Below are positions 34,890-48,061 of a stretch of DNA of 64,000 nt, one piece after another. The notes under the pieces were generated by a model. The model was not told the origin of the DNA, did no database searches, and worked only from the letters and a program-made list of their open reading frames with translations. The position numbers and the translations under genes were made by a program. Origin of the DNA: Caenorhabditis remanei (Eukaryota > Nematoda > Chromadorea > Rhabditida > Rhabditidae); assembly GCF_010183535.1 (NCBI RefSeq), contig NC_071333.1:5578587-5642586 (forward strand), written 5' to 3'. The stretch's first letter is position 1; every line of letters starts with the position of its first letter.

Positions 34890-36100
34890 GTTATATACAC
34901 ACATTGGAAACGCTATTTGACATTCTTCTTGTACTTTTGGATTATTGTTTGTTTTGATAAGTAAGGAATACTGAAATCTTTTTTGGTCATTACTATAAAT
35001 TAAGGAAGTTCTCTCAGGAAGAAGATAATAGCTTTACATGTTGACCTAGGTTACTTCTTTATTAGATTATTATTCAGACCGAACGATTGTTCTGATACTT
35101 TTCTAACTTATTTCCAGAATGAATAAAAATATTAGGACCCGAAGGGGTTAGTCCGTTGGACAGATCAAAGATATACTCAATGAGGAGGAGATTCCGCCAC
35201 CGGATGAATGACATTCAGATGATTTGGAAAACTCACTCATGGTGTGGGTATAACACGCCACCTCAAGGAGAAATTACTGATTAAGGTTCAATGAATCGAT
35301 TTGTTGGATAATTAATGAACAAGCTTGATTTCCATAGACCCTTGCAAACCAACAAATCAAAAGGAATTTATTGACAACTGTGGCGAAAACAAATTGCTTC
35401 AACTGGATGCCGTTACTGACGTGAGACTGCAATATAGCACTACTTGACCTTCTTCAAAACAACCTGTAACTACCATTGCTACTTCTACTTCACCATCACA
35501 TACTACCGTTGCTTCCATCACCGCTACATTTCAACCTGCTCTATCATGTGAACATGTTGGAATCAAATATCAAAACGGATATATATATATTTTTTTTGTT
35601 AACATAATCTGTTAGAATCTACTTCTCAGTATTACAGCGTGATGATGACACCGCGAAAAATTTCAAAAAAGAGAGGACGACCATCAAGAACTGTGAGTGA
35701 ACATTTCTTCTGTTTTACTTTTATAATTGTTTCCTCACTCACAGTGGTGACAAAACTTATGGTCGCAGTGCTGGTGTCAAAAAACCAAAAAAGATAGGAC
35801 GGTTATCGAATAAAGTAAGTCGTTCAAAGGTCAAAGCTGAAAAGTTGCATGTTCTGCTATTATTTTGCTTTAGTATCAGCGTTCCAATTAATCTCCCGAT
35901 TTACAATTTCGTGAATCAAATATCTCCGTCTTGCCAAATTTCCAATCAACATATTTTATTTGGGAATGTGATTTACATAATTACAAAAATGTTGATAATA
36001 TTGCACTTTTTCAACCAATCGTCTTTTATTTTCCTCTTTAATCTGATTTTTGAATAAACAGTTATTATAAACTATTACTATTGGTATCAAATCATTACAA
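34890..36100 (+). other. Possible small gene with AT-hook-like motifs, about 35110-35816
   Basis: Exon-like blocks on the + strand include 35337-35420 (DPCKPTNQKEFIDNCGENK, donor GTGAG), a Thr/Ser-rich stretch at about 35460-35560, about 35640-35691 (TPRKISKKRGRPSRT, a textbook AT-hook core RGRP with flanking basic residues, donor GTGAGTG) and about 35744-35814 (KKPKKIGRLSNK, donor GTAAGTCG). No consistent start, frame chain or stop could be fixed. An AT-hook would imply binding to AT-rich DNA. It may be a pseudogene. Confidence 0.25.
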
Positions 36101-36111
36101 AACTGATAGAA

Positions 36112-39100
36112 TTACAGGAGAGAAGAGCTGTTTAACGGCGGTGTTGTCCAATTTGGAGATCCAAGTTTCGCATACTGCTTTTGAACGTTGAAATACCAGT
36201 CGATGTTCATATGAAACCGATCCGCCATTCCTTGTTCAAATCTACCCGGTCTTCCGTTCACCATATTGACTCCAAATCCTTCCAAAAACTCCGGCTTGCT
36301 CAAGTCATCGGGAACCAACTCCTTATTGGCTTCCACAAATTTCGGTTCGTTGTTGTTCTGGCATTCAAAATGTGGGCGAAACAGCTTGCAAAGCTTTCGT
36401 GGTATAAGACCCAATGAGAGGAAATGGTAGAAAATGGACGAGTTTTCTGGTCCGGAGAATTCTGGAGCACAGAGACCAACCGTCTGATAGAAGAGATGGC
36501 GTGGAAGACCCATTTCTCCTCTACTCATTTTGTGGAAGAACTCTGTAAAATAAAAATTACGACTAGCTAACTATTTTTCGAAATTCCTCTACACAGAACT
36601 CGATACTATTAGAAGAAGATATTCCGACTAACCTAGCCCTCGTGAATCGTTCTCGAAAAATCTCTCCTTTGTGCCATTCAGTATTGAGCAATTCCAGTTT
36701 ATGAGTCGAAAGATATGAGAATTTGTCTCCTGGATAATCATCTCTTCAAAAATCGTTTTACTTCTCCTCAAAGCTAATGTCAACGATTGTTTCCATGAAC
36801 CATAGTTGGCAAACCGAAAGTGGGGCCAGTGATGCCTGCAAAAAAGATAATATTTTTAAAAGTAAATGTGATTTTTATAATACACTTACAGTATGAAGGA
36901 AGCAATTTGATCTTCTGTCAGAAACTTGTATGGAGAATTTCGTATTGCCAGTTGACCCATAGTAACATACACTATGGGGTCAATCTCATATTCATCTGCT
37001 GAGGGCAATCCAATTCTTTCAGCATCAGTTAGGTTCCACCGTTCAAGTCCAGGAAATTCCGTATTGACTTTATTCACTGGTGAAGACTGTGCAAGATGGT
37101 TGAATAAGTTTCTGACGACAACCGGAGAAACAGTAAGAATTGCGGAGTTCGATATTGCGTTACATGCAGCCAAATACATCTTTTCGATTCCTTGAATGAA
37201 AACTTATTTCAAGTATTAGAGGAAAGAAAGGTGCTCAATTTGGCAGTTCGTTTATAGAAACTACAGACAGTAATGGACAAAATTCTAACATTCTTGACCG
37301 TTTTCAGTTGAAATTTACCAACTTTGAGAGTGTTTCTTGGTATCACTGATCGTCCCACCAAGTTAAATTGTTATGTATCGTACTGATAAAAGAAGGAGGT
37401 TCATTTTTTTGTTGACAGCATTTTGAACGGTATCGAAAAAGTAATTTCTCTCACAAATCGACTGATTCCAGTAAAACTGCTGCGATTTTAGAGCTTTCGT
37501 CTTAAAATGACCATAACTCTCCAGGTAGTGTGCGTACAAAAAAGTTGCCAACTTTAGAAATAAAGCTCTAGTTTTGTTGTGTATAGTTTATACAAAGATT
37601 AATATGTGGGACAATCAGTGATACTGTAAGACATTTTCAAAGTTGAAGATTTTCAACTGAAAATGGTCAAAGTTGTTAGAAGTATAGCGTTAGCTGTACA
37701 TGTAAGTTACTTATTTTTCTAAAAACTGTAATAAGTTTCTGCCGGCTTTAATTTCATTTACTTTATTATCCTTTGAAAACTAAATCATTTTGGGTCAACA
37801 GTTAAGAGTAATATTTAAATTATAAGAGAGACTTTCTCTAGTGATCAACCAAAGGCCAACAGCCCATAGAACACATCGGCCAAACGCAATTAGCTCATTT
37901 GGTTTTTTGATATTATGTGTCCCTATGATGATGTTATAAAAAAACCGTACAGGTTTTTAGGCTCCGCCCCTTTTGACATATAGAAAAAAATCGTGGGAGT
38001 GAAAAAATTAATTTTTTCCCTTCAACTGATTTTTGGACAAAAAGTTTAGAAATGAGTTTTAGGCGTGTTTTTGAACATTTTTTGTGTTGACAACTTTCGA
38101 AAAATCTTTTGGTATCATTTGAAAAAAAGTGATTTTTTGAAAAAATGTTCAGTTTTTCGCATACCCCCAACAATTTTTCCACGGGATGTAAAAAGTTTTT
38201 TATTGCAGTTTGATTGTCTTTAGACCGTCCAACTTTTTGCCAATTTTTATTTTGAAATTCCGGCACCTTTTTTTTCTATGAGCAAAAATGTGTGTTTTTT
38301 CACGAAATTTTCACGTACCCCCCTCCATGGTGAAAAAAGTGAAAGTTTCAAAAATGCAAGAGACTTCGTATATGAGTTTATCTGATTGTAATTGAAATGT
38401 TCACAAAGTATGAAAACCTATAATACAGTTTCTCCGATGTTATGAGACCTCGAAAACTCAATATCACTATTTTCAGATGGAGTTGTAAAAATCCGATTTT
38501 TTACAGAATTTCCTCAATTTATTACTTTTAATATTATTTCATTTTTAGTTTTCATAGGTTTTTGTTACTTTTCTAAGAAAGAAAGTTATCAGTCACGTTT
38601 TTCTCTGCTCGGTGATTCAAGCCTATCAGTGCTTAGATACAATCAACTTGTTGCAGAGATGCGTGGAGTGTCAGGATCTACGTAAACTTATAGTAAAACT
38701 CAAAAATAAAAAGTACTAGTGATAGAAATGCAAGTAGAGTCAAAAGAAGAGCAGAAAACTACGTTACAAAAGAAAGAAAAATCATGACGTTGTAACAATT
38801 TTTCACAGTAATCACCAATGGGAAACTAATGAATCGTTTGCCTATATCATTGCCACGTAATTGCAAATGGTAATGTCATTTTCAAGTAATATGAAATCTT
38901 AGCTTTGAACCATTTTACTGCCGAGAAAAAGGTATCGTAGAGAGGATACAGAAATATGAAAAAGTTCAAGAATCACCGAGCAGAGAAAAACGTGACTGAT
39001 AACTTTCTTTCTTAGAAAAGTAACAAAAACCTATGAAAACTAAAAATGAAATAATATTAAAAGTAATAAATTGAGGAAATTCTGTAAAAAATCGGATTTT

Positions 39101-41036
39101 TACAACTCCATCTGAAAATAGTGATATTGAGTTTTCGAGGTCTCATAACATCGAAGAAACTGTATTATAGGTTTTCATACTTTGTGAAAATTTCAATTAC
39201 AAACAGATAAACTCATATACGAAGTCTCTTGCATTTTTGAAACTTTCACTTTTTTCACCATGGGGGTACGTGAAAATTTCGTGAAAAAACACACATTTTT
39301 GCTCATAGAAAAAAAAGGTGCCGGAATTTCAAGATAAAAATTGGCACAAAGTTGGACGGTCTAAAGACAATCAAACTGCAATAAAAAACTTTTTACATCC
39401 CGTGGAAAAATTGTTGGGGGTATGCGAAAAACTGAACATTTTTTCAAAAAATCACTTTTTTTCAAATGATACCAAAAGATTTTTCGAAAGTTGTCAACAC
39501 AAAAAATGTTCAAAAACACGCCTAAAACTCATTTCTAAACTTTTTGTCCAAAAATCAGTTGAAGGGAAAAAATTAATTTTTTCACTCCCACGATTTTTTT
39601 CTATATGTCAAAAGGGGCGGAGCCTAAAAACCGGTACGGTTTTTTTATAACATCATCATAGGGACCCATAATATCAAAAAACCAAATGAGCTAATTGCGT
39701 TTGGCCGATGTGTTCTATGGGCAATTCGAGAATTACTGACATTGTCTCATAAAAGGTTTTGTTTTCGCAATTTAAGTCAGGAAATCTAAGATAGTGACCT
39801 CACGGAGTTGTTTATGTTTATTGAGCCTAAGAACAACAATCTAAACATTAAAAAAGAAACGTACCAGAGTGATTCTTTTTTAGATTTCCGGCATTCAGTA
39901 TTGTTGCACTCGCATCCATTTGATGAAGATTTTCATCTTCTCGACTGATCCGCCTATTTCCTTCTCCATATCTTTCTTCATCAGCCTCTTCAAACGGAAA
40001 CAGCTCGCTCCAATTGATTTCTTCTTCAAATCCGTTATTGGAAACTGTTTTCACATCATTCCTCACAACGTTGTCATCAGTCTTTTTGTTCTCATTCAAA
40101 GAAAAGAAAGAATAGCCATAGAGCTGGAGGAAGTCTACGATCTTTCGTTTTGTTCGTTGATCTTCGACTACGTCGAGTGTTCCTCCGTTGAGAGCATTTA
40201 TAGACTCTTCACATTCTTCGATACTTGTGATCCTCCCACGATGAAGGCTCTGACGGTTGATTATAGGCTTTGAAAAGCCGGGAACATGATACAATTGAGG
40301 AATCGATTGATAATTAACCAGATTATTGGGTTTCCTTCTCTTTTGGCAAACCGGTTTCTCTCGAGGAATTGGGAATCGCATTCTCTCTAGACGTTTTTTG
40401 GATCTTTCCAGTTTGTGAGTTGACGTCTGTGTAGGTGAGATGGTACGCAATTGGTGAGGTTTTTGAGACTTGTTGTTTCCTACTACATCTTTTGGAAAAT
40501 CATTGCTGTCGAAGAGCGAGATTCCGCTCGGGTCTAATGGAACAACATTCACTGAAATAACCGATTATACATTCAATTATCAATTTTTCCGATATACCAT
40601 TTCGTTTATCCCAGTTTCTATAAGAGAAATTGTTGTTATACGACCCGTTGTTCGTATAAGCTTCCGAGCTTCGTATATCGTCTTGGTCATAATTGTCATC
40701 ATCGTCTTCTTCAAAATCGGCAGCTCTTTTCTTCATTTTTTCTTGACCAACTTTATCTCTCTTGTCATCCTTATGAGACAATCGGAAGTTTGGAGATTTG
40801 GAATCTTGCTTAGTCTCTACTGCTTGCAACCCAATATCACAGGCAGATATTTTCTCCATTTTTTGGCCGTCACTCTCCGCGCGGTCATCAAAACTGGCGT
40901 CAAAGTCCAATAGTCCATTCAGATTTAAGTTTTGGGTATATTCGAAATGATCTGGTTCTTCAACATTGCCATTGCCATCATGAAGAGGTTCTGAGGAAAT
41001 CGTAGCGTTTATTATTATTACACAAGATTTCAGCAT
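36112..41036 (-). CDS. Large protein with a divergent forkhead-like winged-helix domain
   Basis: Minus-strand exons are 40598-41036 (ATG 41036), 39865-40551, 36890-37190, 36633-36835 and 36112-36542 (stop TAA). All phases agree, giving 686 residues. The N-terminal third is low-complexity and acidic (AADFEEDDDDNYDQDD). Exons 3-4 contain DPIVYVTMGQLAIRNSPYKF, then LTEDQIASFILHHWPHFR and GSWKQSLTLALRRSKTIF. These follow the forkhead pattern (PY.Y..LI..AI..S....LT...I..FI...FP.YR, W.NSI..NL.....F), but the helix-3 HNLS is replaced by LALR. The C-terminal 140 residues (GLIPRKLCKLFRPHF...) match nothing I know. Intron 2 (2.67 kb) holds the foldback element. An acceptor at 40991 offers an alternative upstream exon, so the start is uncertain. 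Role as a transcription factor is inference. Confidence 0.65.
37862..39722. mobile_element. 1.86-kb foldback element in an intron
   Basis: GCCCATAGAACACATCGG at 37862 is mirrored by CCGATGTGTTCTATGGGC ending at 39722. Complementarity continues inward for about 755 bp with few differences (for example CCCCCCTCC against CCCCC near 38327/39263), leaving a loop of about 350 bp at 38619-38972. No clear TSD was found. Near-identical 110-codon ORFs in the two arms are mirror images of one sequence. Transcribed with the host intron, it would form a long double-stranded hairpin. Confidence 0.85.
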
Positions 41037-43338
41037 GACTAATATTTTTCTTTTATTTTTTAATTTTTGGAAAGAAAAAGACAAACCAACAAAAAATTTG
41101 GAACCATCTAGATTAGGAAAAAACTAAATAAATTTTCGATTAACTACAGGGTTCTGCAAATTTATGCCCACTTTTTTGAAGAGAGCTACCTCGTCAGATA
41201 TGAGTCCTTTAGTTGTTATATTAAATTTCAATTATAAAACTTTGGACTATAAATTGAACAACTGGCTATAACACTTTGCAGGCATGGTTGGAGAGAGGTT
41301 TCTACGGCACGCGGTTCCTTAAAATTAAGAAAAAACTACAGAATAGTTTGCAGCCAATATTCTGTGAGTGGGCTAATCAAACTTCGATTTACTTGAAGAG
41401 AAACCACTTCACTCACCCGTTGTTATGTCGTCGTAGTCTTCACAGTTGGCGAAAAAATAATTGAACAAGTTGTGGTCAGACATGAATATGCAGATATCTA
41501 AAAATAGTGCATTGAATGTTTGGAATCAGAAATGATTGATAAAGAAACGAAACGATCGTTTTTATATAAATAAGACAGTCCATGAACATGGGACTTTAGT
41601 GTTCTCATCCATATTGAAAGTTAAAATTTGAAAGCCGGAATCCCTTCAGAAACCCTTTCTAGATTATTCCATTAAAGAATGAAGGTATGAACTTGGGTTT
41701 TTTTATTACATCAGTATGAAATATGAGAGTTGGAATATACAACCGTGACTGGATCTTAACTTGATGCGTAGAAACCAATAGATATTATTTCTGAAATTTC
41801 TCAGGGAAAGATGAATTTTAGACGAATGGAAAATTAATATTTCTAGTGTCACCAATCTGGGGTTAATGATAGCGGGGCGCTTCTGAAAGCGTGTAGCTCT
41901 TGTCAATGTGTGCCAGTTTTGAGGTTGGTTCTTTCTATATACGAAACATTTGAAGCGAGATATCTAGTACGGAAACTACTGCGCTAGTTTTATCCGTGCT
42001 ATGTGTGTGAAATCAAGTAATATATTTCATTCATTAAATTCCGACATTTGAATCCATCTAATGAATAAGGTGTTCACAGGTAAACTGGATTTCTAGAATT
42101 GGGCAACAAAGTCAATACAAAACGGACGCTGCCTAAAAATTTTCTTTACCCTATCAGCTAACGGAAACGTTATTGTATATGCTTCGGATGATTGTTCAAG
42201 AATAAAACTCTCATATTCCAGAAGTATAGTCGATTATATGTATCCGCGCCTACCCAAAAATGAAAACCCTTCTTTCTCCTAATTGTTAGAGATGCACAGC
42301 AATTAATTCAAATATGTGAGTATACGGAAAGGCACCGACCCATCAGCGATCGTAGTCATAGACACATGAATCACTGTTACGTTGCAAAAAGTATGACGAG
42401 TGAAGAGACCAAACGATTCAAATAAGAGAAGAAATATTTGAATTGGAAAAAGAGAAGATTGGTGCTAGGTAAGTAAACATTTCGGCTGGAAATGAAAAGA
42501 GCGAAAAAACAATGATTCTGATTGAAAAAGGATATTTTTTTATTCAGTCTAATCAGCAGTTTTTAGAAAATAATTGTTGCTCATCTCCATCAATTAACAA
42601 TAATCTATATTTTGACAGTACAAGTTTCAATAGATTTGAAAAGTTATAAAAACATCCGACACGTAGTAATCTGTATCAAAAACTTTAATGAAAAGCGTTC
42701 GATGGTGTGAAAGTCTGCTTCAAACGATAGAGAGTATGAAGAGAGTGCAATATGTTTTTGGATCTCAAGGACGTTTACTCTTTTTCTACTCTTTTTGAAT
42801 GAGATTGTTGCGTAACTGAAGGGGACGGGGTCAAAAGTAAAAACATTTTGAACGGCCTTTCCCAACTTCACGGACACCTTCACTTTTATTATTGAAGCAC
42901 ATTGTCTCATTAGACTGTTGGGGCGCTTTCTTTCTCTTTTCTTTCCTCTCGGATTTACTAGTGGGAAAGAAAAAGAAAGAGTTAATTATCTGTGTTGTAA
43001 AATTAAGAACCCATTTAATCTTCTCGGTTTTTGGAATTGTTTTGAAATCATTGCTTCATTTTTCTCATTTTCCAATCATTACTGAAAAAAATATCCTTTT
43101 TTCTCGGGATCATAGTGCAAATATTTTTCACGGTGAAACGGTGTTTCTTCCAATTCGACCGTCGCTCCCATTTTTGATTCGATTAGGTCTGTTTCCCAGC
43201 TTCACCTCTTTTTTCTTTGTTTTTATCGGCGCATCATATCAATGCTTCCTCAGCTTCTCAGTCACTTGGTCTTTGCTGTTTTCTGGAGGACGTGACGTGT
43301 CATTTGTGTCCTATTTTTTGAGGTTTTCCAGATTTGGT
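41037..43338. other. Intergenic sequence
   Basis: No exon chain was recognised. A T-rich + strand begins at about 42900. ORFs at 42644-42910 and 42892-43359 lack recognisable domains. Confidence 0.35.
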
Positions 43339-43590
43339 TCAGCGATACTTCATACTTAACCAAAATTGTGGTAGAGTGGTATCGATTGCCAACTGCGAGG
43401 CACGGAGTTGCTGTTTGAGCCACTTCTCCTTATTGGGAGAATCGGATAGCTCATCTTCTGAAAAATAAATAACGCTTTTTCAAAAAGGCCGCTCACTGAT
43501 ATTCCATGAGTTTTTAGTTTCTCTTTCCCATTTTGAAGATGTGAACCACAAGACCGCAAAGGTGAGAAGAGAGGAGCGCCGCGCTCTCAA
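43339..43590 (-). CDS. C-terminal exons of an unrecognised gene
   Basis: Minus-strand exon 43339-43457 encodes SPNKEKWLKQQLRASQL... and ends with TGA. Its acceptor (TTTTTCAG) is good. An upstream block beginning at donor GTGAGC (first exon base 43497) joins in phase and reads SSKWERETKNSWNI; the intron would be only 39 bp. The block stays open to about 43590 and then meets a stop. No domain is recognised, and the rest of the gene, if any, would lie in the pyrimidine-rich stretch above 43.6 kb. Confidence 0.3.
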
Positions 43591-43599
43591 ACTCTATGC

Positions 43600-46500
43600 T
43601 GCTTTTTGAAGGGATAGGGGATGCCGCAGCTATTTCATTGGGAAAGAACACATGTGATGAGTGGAGCGTCTAGGGAAGAATTGCTTGGTAAGAAAATAGG
43701 TGAACTGTTACCGTACCTCTTTCACTGTCGAGTTCTTTCTTTCTTTTCTCCTCTCATTCGATTTTCATTATCGCATTTCTTCTCCTCTTTTCAATGATAC
43801 TCGTTCATTTCCACCCATTTAGTCTGATTGCTATGGTTTTGAATTCTACAGCTTGACATCCCTCCACTACACTGATTGCATCACTTTTACCAGAAAAAGA
43901 ATGAGTCAATTGGTCACCATGATAGTATTACTCATACCTCTTTGTCTTGTGTCCCCCTGTATTTTCTCTACACCCTCTCTCAATGGTATATTTTCTAGAA
44001 GCAGACGGTTTTGATGTTTGATATTTTCTTTGCTCCGCCTCCTTAGATCTGTTTATCCGGTGACATTTGGTTTGTTTTCACTCTATTCTATGATTCTACT
44101 TCATCTGATGTTTGCTACATTCATCAGTGCTCTTAGCCGATATATCAGTTTTGTGGGTACTGTCCAATGCTTCCAATTCATCAGAAATATTTGATAATAT
44201 TCAAAATCACCCGAGGTTTTATTTCGATCTTTTACTTGGCATCAGAATCCGTCAATTCGGTCCGTCCTAGGGCTTCCATGCATTTTTTTCTATCCATTCA
44301 GATCCGAAACATAAATTAAACTTGCTTCAGAGTTTTCCAGTTTATGATTAGCGGCGGCACGTGTACAATTGCCAAGCCCAGCTGCAGAAACTGCAGAAAA
44401 GAACAAAATGAATTTACAGTAACCCTAGAATTCTATTTCTACTTCGCTCCACCTCTTTTTGTTCTGACGACCATTCGTCATCTTTCACTCTTTCCCTTTT
44501 TTCTTCGCCACTTCCTCTCCCGCTTCTTTTCATTGGAAGCGGAGGAAATGAAGGGAACTAACCGTATACCTCCTTTTTACTCTTTGAGAGTATCGCCGCC
44601 TTTTCCAATCGTCTCAACTGCATCTACAGTACCAGAAAGGACTGGAGAGTTGGTACAATAGGAGAAAAGTTTGTAGGAGTTCTACAGTACAAAAAGTTCA
44701 GAGTTTTTCTTTCTTTCACGCATATTTTTTATCTGTGGTTTTTAGAATCAGTGCGTGAATGACTGTATCTGCGCCTATCAGTTAGGATTTGCTTCCGTAA
44801 CCATGAGAAATGAAGTAGTGTCATGTTCGCTCATCATAACAATGCCTTTATTAAATTGCATTTATCCTTCTCTTCCTTTTTAGTACTTTTCTGTATTGGC
44901 TCATATTCCAATCGTTCTGAATCACCCATCACAATGAAATTCACCGTAGGCTTTGCCAGCTATGTGTATGGCTAGCTCCGGCGCCAATTGTATAACTCCG
45001 GTTACTGTATCGTTTATAAAAAGCAACGTACTGTTTTCTGAATAACTGCAAATGATTACAGTAATGCAAAAAAAGGGAGGTAGTTGGCTTTCAATTTAAA
45101 ATTGTCATTCACTTCTTCGAAAAAAAAACAGATAGTGTTCGCATTAGGTATTTTCTTTATTCTGTTTTGTTTTCTTTTCTATTTGCTTACCGAAGACCAT
45201 TCGGCTGTTGCCTTTCCGTCACTTTTTCCGTTCCATCTTTTTTCTTCACGTCATTTTTTGTCATTTCGCAATGACCTCTCATTCAACTCCTTGGAGTGTT
45301 AGGGACGTTATACTCTTTTTTATTCAACGAAAATGGCGAGGAGTAAGACTCCCTGTTAAGCAACCACTGTCTTAATTGGAAAGGAAATTTTCGGTCAGCC
45401 GTATCTACAATTTCTGTACGATAGTTTCTTTTCTGTCGATCTTTATTAAGCTTTTTAGTGGCTGATATCCGCCACGGTTTTTCTGTTAATTTTCAAAAAA
45501 GAATTTACACTCCAGAATGAGTTTGAATTGCGTTTAATGGAATCATTGATATTTCCGGTGATGTTTCTACATATAGTTCTTTTCATTTAGTATATTGTTT
45601 CAGTATATTGTGTTCAGTGAGGTTCTATGCCATCTCTCATACACGTGGACGGACCGGGCCGGGCTCTGGTAAGACCCGTCGTGCTTCGCGCTCTCTTTCA
45701 TGAATATCTGTCCAGAATATCTGTCTGCATTCTTTACGTCCCTCTGTACTATTCCTCGTATTTCTAGAAGCACATGGTTTCAACATTTGACGTTCGGTAC
45801 CGTCTTCCGCTCCTCCTTCTTTTCCTCAATTCGCTGACTCACAGACCATTTGTCTGCTGCTATTCGGTCATCATTTTTCAGTTTGTTTTTTGTAATCTCG
45901 ATCCTTCCATTTTTTGTTCTTTACCAATCATCTCCCACTTCACATTCAATTGTAAGGGCCGTACAGTTTGTTTTTCAAGCAGCAAGAAGAGAAGGCTGTA
46001 TGACCGTATAATTCGTTGCTCAGAAACCATTGACAAAACGGAAAAGAATTTGATTTGTTCAGATACTGTAATCCCAATTCATTTCTCATTGTTCAAATTT
46101 GTATTTACCACTTATCTTACTAGAAATGGCATCATCATTTTATAAATATTGATAAAAGTCTTCAGATATGCCTTCTCGTCAACTTTTCTAGCTAATCCTT
46201 TATATTTCTTTCCCTCATTTTTTCCACCCTCACTTTCGAACGTTTTGATGTGCAATAGATCTATGAGTCATTTTTCTTTCTGTATCGTTGTCTCCTCACC
46301 AAAACTCGTGACACTCCTTCATGTTTCTTTCAAATCACAAAAAGGGAGAGGGGAGAGGGCGGTACACTCATATTCCTTCTTACTGATGGATCCAAACTAA
46401 AAATACAGATACCACCAGAGAAAATCGCGCCGCAAAAAATGGTTTCTCGAAGATTCGCTCACATTTCGCGCGATTACAAAAAAAGCAATAGAGAGTATGG

Positions 46501-48050
46501 GTTGCGGAGTTGATTAGAAACCAGAATAGTGGTAGTAAATGCAAGTAATATCCGTGTTGGAAAAAAGTTATCAAATAATCTTAAACTTTAGTCACATCAT
46601 CAAATTCTCGTGTTCAACCTTTTCCGGTTCCATACTCTCTGAATATGCAATAACATAACCCCAATGATTGACGAGGTTCAACTATCATTACTCTTGAGAC
46701 ATTGATCAGTTATGCAAAACCAGCTTTGATGAGATTTTCAAATACTTAGACCCTATTTGTAGTAGAATAGAGAAATACAATAGTTGAAACCGTTTTTTCA
46801 TTGGATAGTGGGAGTGTAGTCTTTTGGTTGATGTGCATTGTGAGAAGATTAGGATGATTAGAGTACTACTCTTTAGGTTGACCTTATTTTCATGTATGGC
46901 ACAAATTAGAAATGGCTTTATCCGACGTTTCGGTCCTTAGACCATCATCAGGGAAGGTTAGATTACCTACAAAAATACAAGTTACAAAAAAGGAGGAAAA
47001 AATTTTTTAATTTGGTTTTTTCATTGGTTGAAGCGAAAAAAACCGGTTGGAGCTCTAAGAAATATTTTTAGAAAGTCAAACTTACATTTAGATCATTTAA
47101 TCTAAACTACAAAACTTAAAACATGCATCAAAGTAATATGTGGGAATTTTCAATTGTGACAAAATTGCCTTGAAGCTACAGTAACCCCCTTTTCATCAAA
47201 ACTTGTCTACATTCTTTACATTTGTGTGAAGTTACGATAAAAATTTAGGAATTTTCAACTCTACCGTGTCAAATCCAGAAATTCGATATGTAAGAAAAGT
47301 ACATGTTGAGAAAACCTTTTCCTTTTTGGCCCAGAAGGGACCTTCCGTGAATTTAATTACTCCGATTTCTTTTTTGGTGCAGCACGCAATCCCAGCGCTC
47401 GCTTTCTTGACTTTTGAGAGGTAATTTTGGGTTTGAGAACCTTTTGATTTCCTTTCCTCTTGTCTTCTCGTTTTTATATAATTTTTACATTAGTGGGAGG
47501 GCGATAATTGCTCTGAGGCCACAATCGTAACTATTTAAAACTTTTTTCTGTGAATATAATGATACATGAGGTTTTAAGAATAATGGCAAAAACTTTTCAA
47601 TCAAAAGAAGCTCAATTGTGAATCAAATGTTCAAAATTAACCCGTTCTGTTTTTTCTTTTCTGATGTTCATATTCACTCAATTTACGATGATTAGCTGGT
47701 GATCACATGTCATAAAGAATGCGATACTTGCAATTTTTTGAAAATGGTCAACTTTGGGAGAGTGAGACAACTTCCCTTATGGCTTCACAATATCGATTGT
47801 TAATGGAATGTATAGATCACAAATAGAGCTCCATTTTTGTAGTTGATAACGTTTTATTACGAACAGATCTTAATAAGCTACAGGCAGTCAATTTTATCAA
47901 TCGTCATTTTAACTTCTTGCAATTTTGTCCTTTTTCAGTGCTAAAAAAAGAATTTCAAAATGTATTCACTACATAAACAATTGATAATGTGATACCATCA
48001 GAGAGGCTGTCTCACACTCACAAAGGTGACACGTCTCCACTAAAAACTTT
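43600..48050. other. Pyrimidine-rich non-coding region
   Basis: The + strand is markedly T/C-rich from about 43.7 to 46.4 kb with imperfectly repeated CTTTTTCTTC phrases, and open frames here appear to be compositional. A short GGACCGGGCCGGG tract at 45649 recalls the GGCCCGG repeat family. It could be a large intron or intergenic. Confidence 0.35.
46905..46990. repeat. Repeat-like phrase with ATCCGACGTTTCGGTCC
   Basis: GGCTTTATCCGACGTTTCGGTCC followed by a TTAGACCATCATCAGGGAAGG segment has the look of a transposon subterminal sequence. No second copy was found in the window, so this rests on appearance only. Confidence 0.25.
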
Positions 48051-48061
48051 CAGGATTCTTA

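Noticed and set aside
37934..39650. Two 110-codon ORFs as a duplicated gene
   Set aside because: They are the two arms of the foldback element, mirror images of one non-coding-looking sequence with low-complexity FF/KK runs.
42892..46574. Several hydrophobic 60-155-codon ORFs
   Set aside because: Pyrimidine-rich DNA yields Phe/Leu/Ser-rich frames on the + strand; no domain, splice chain or start context supports them.
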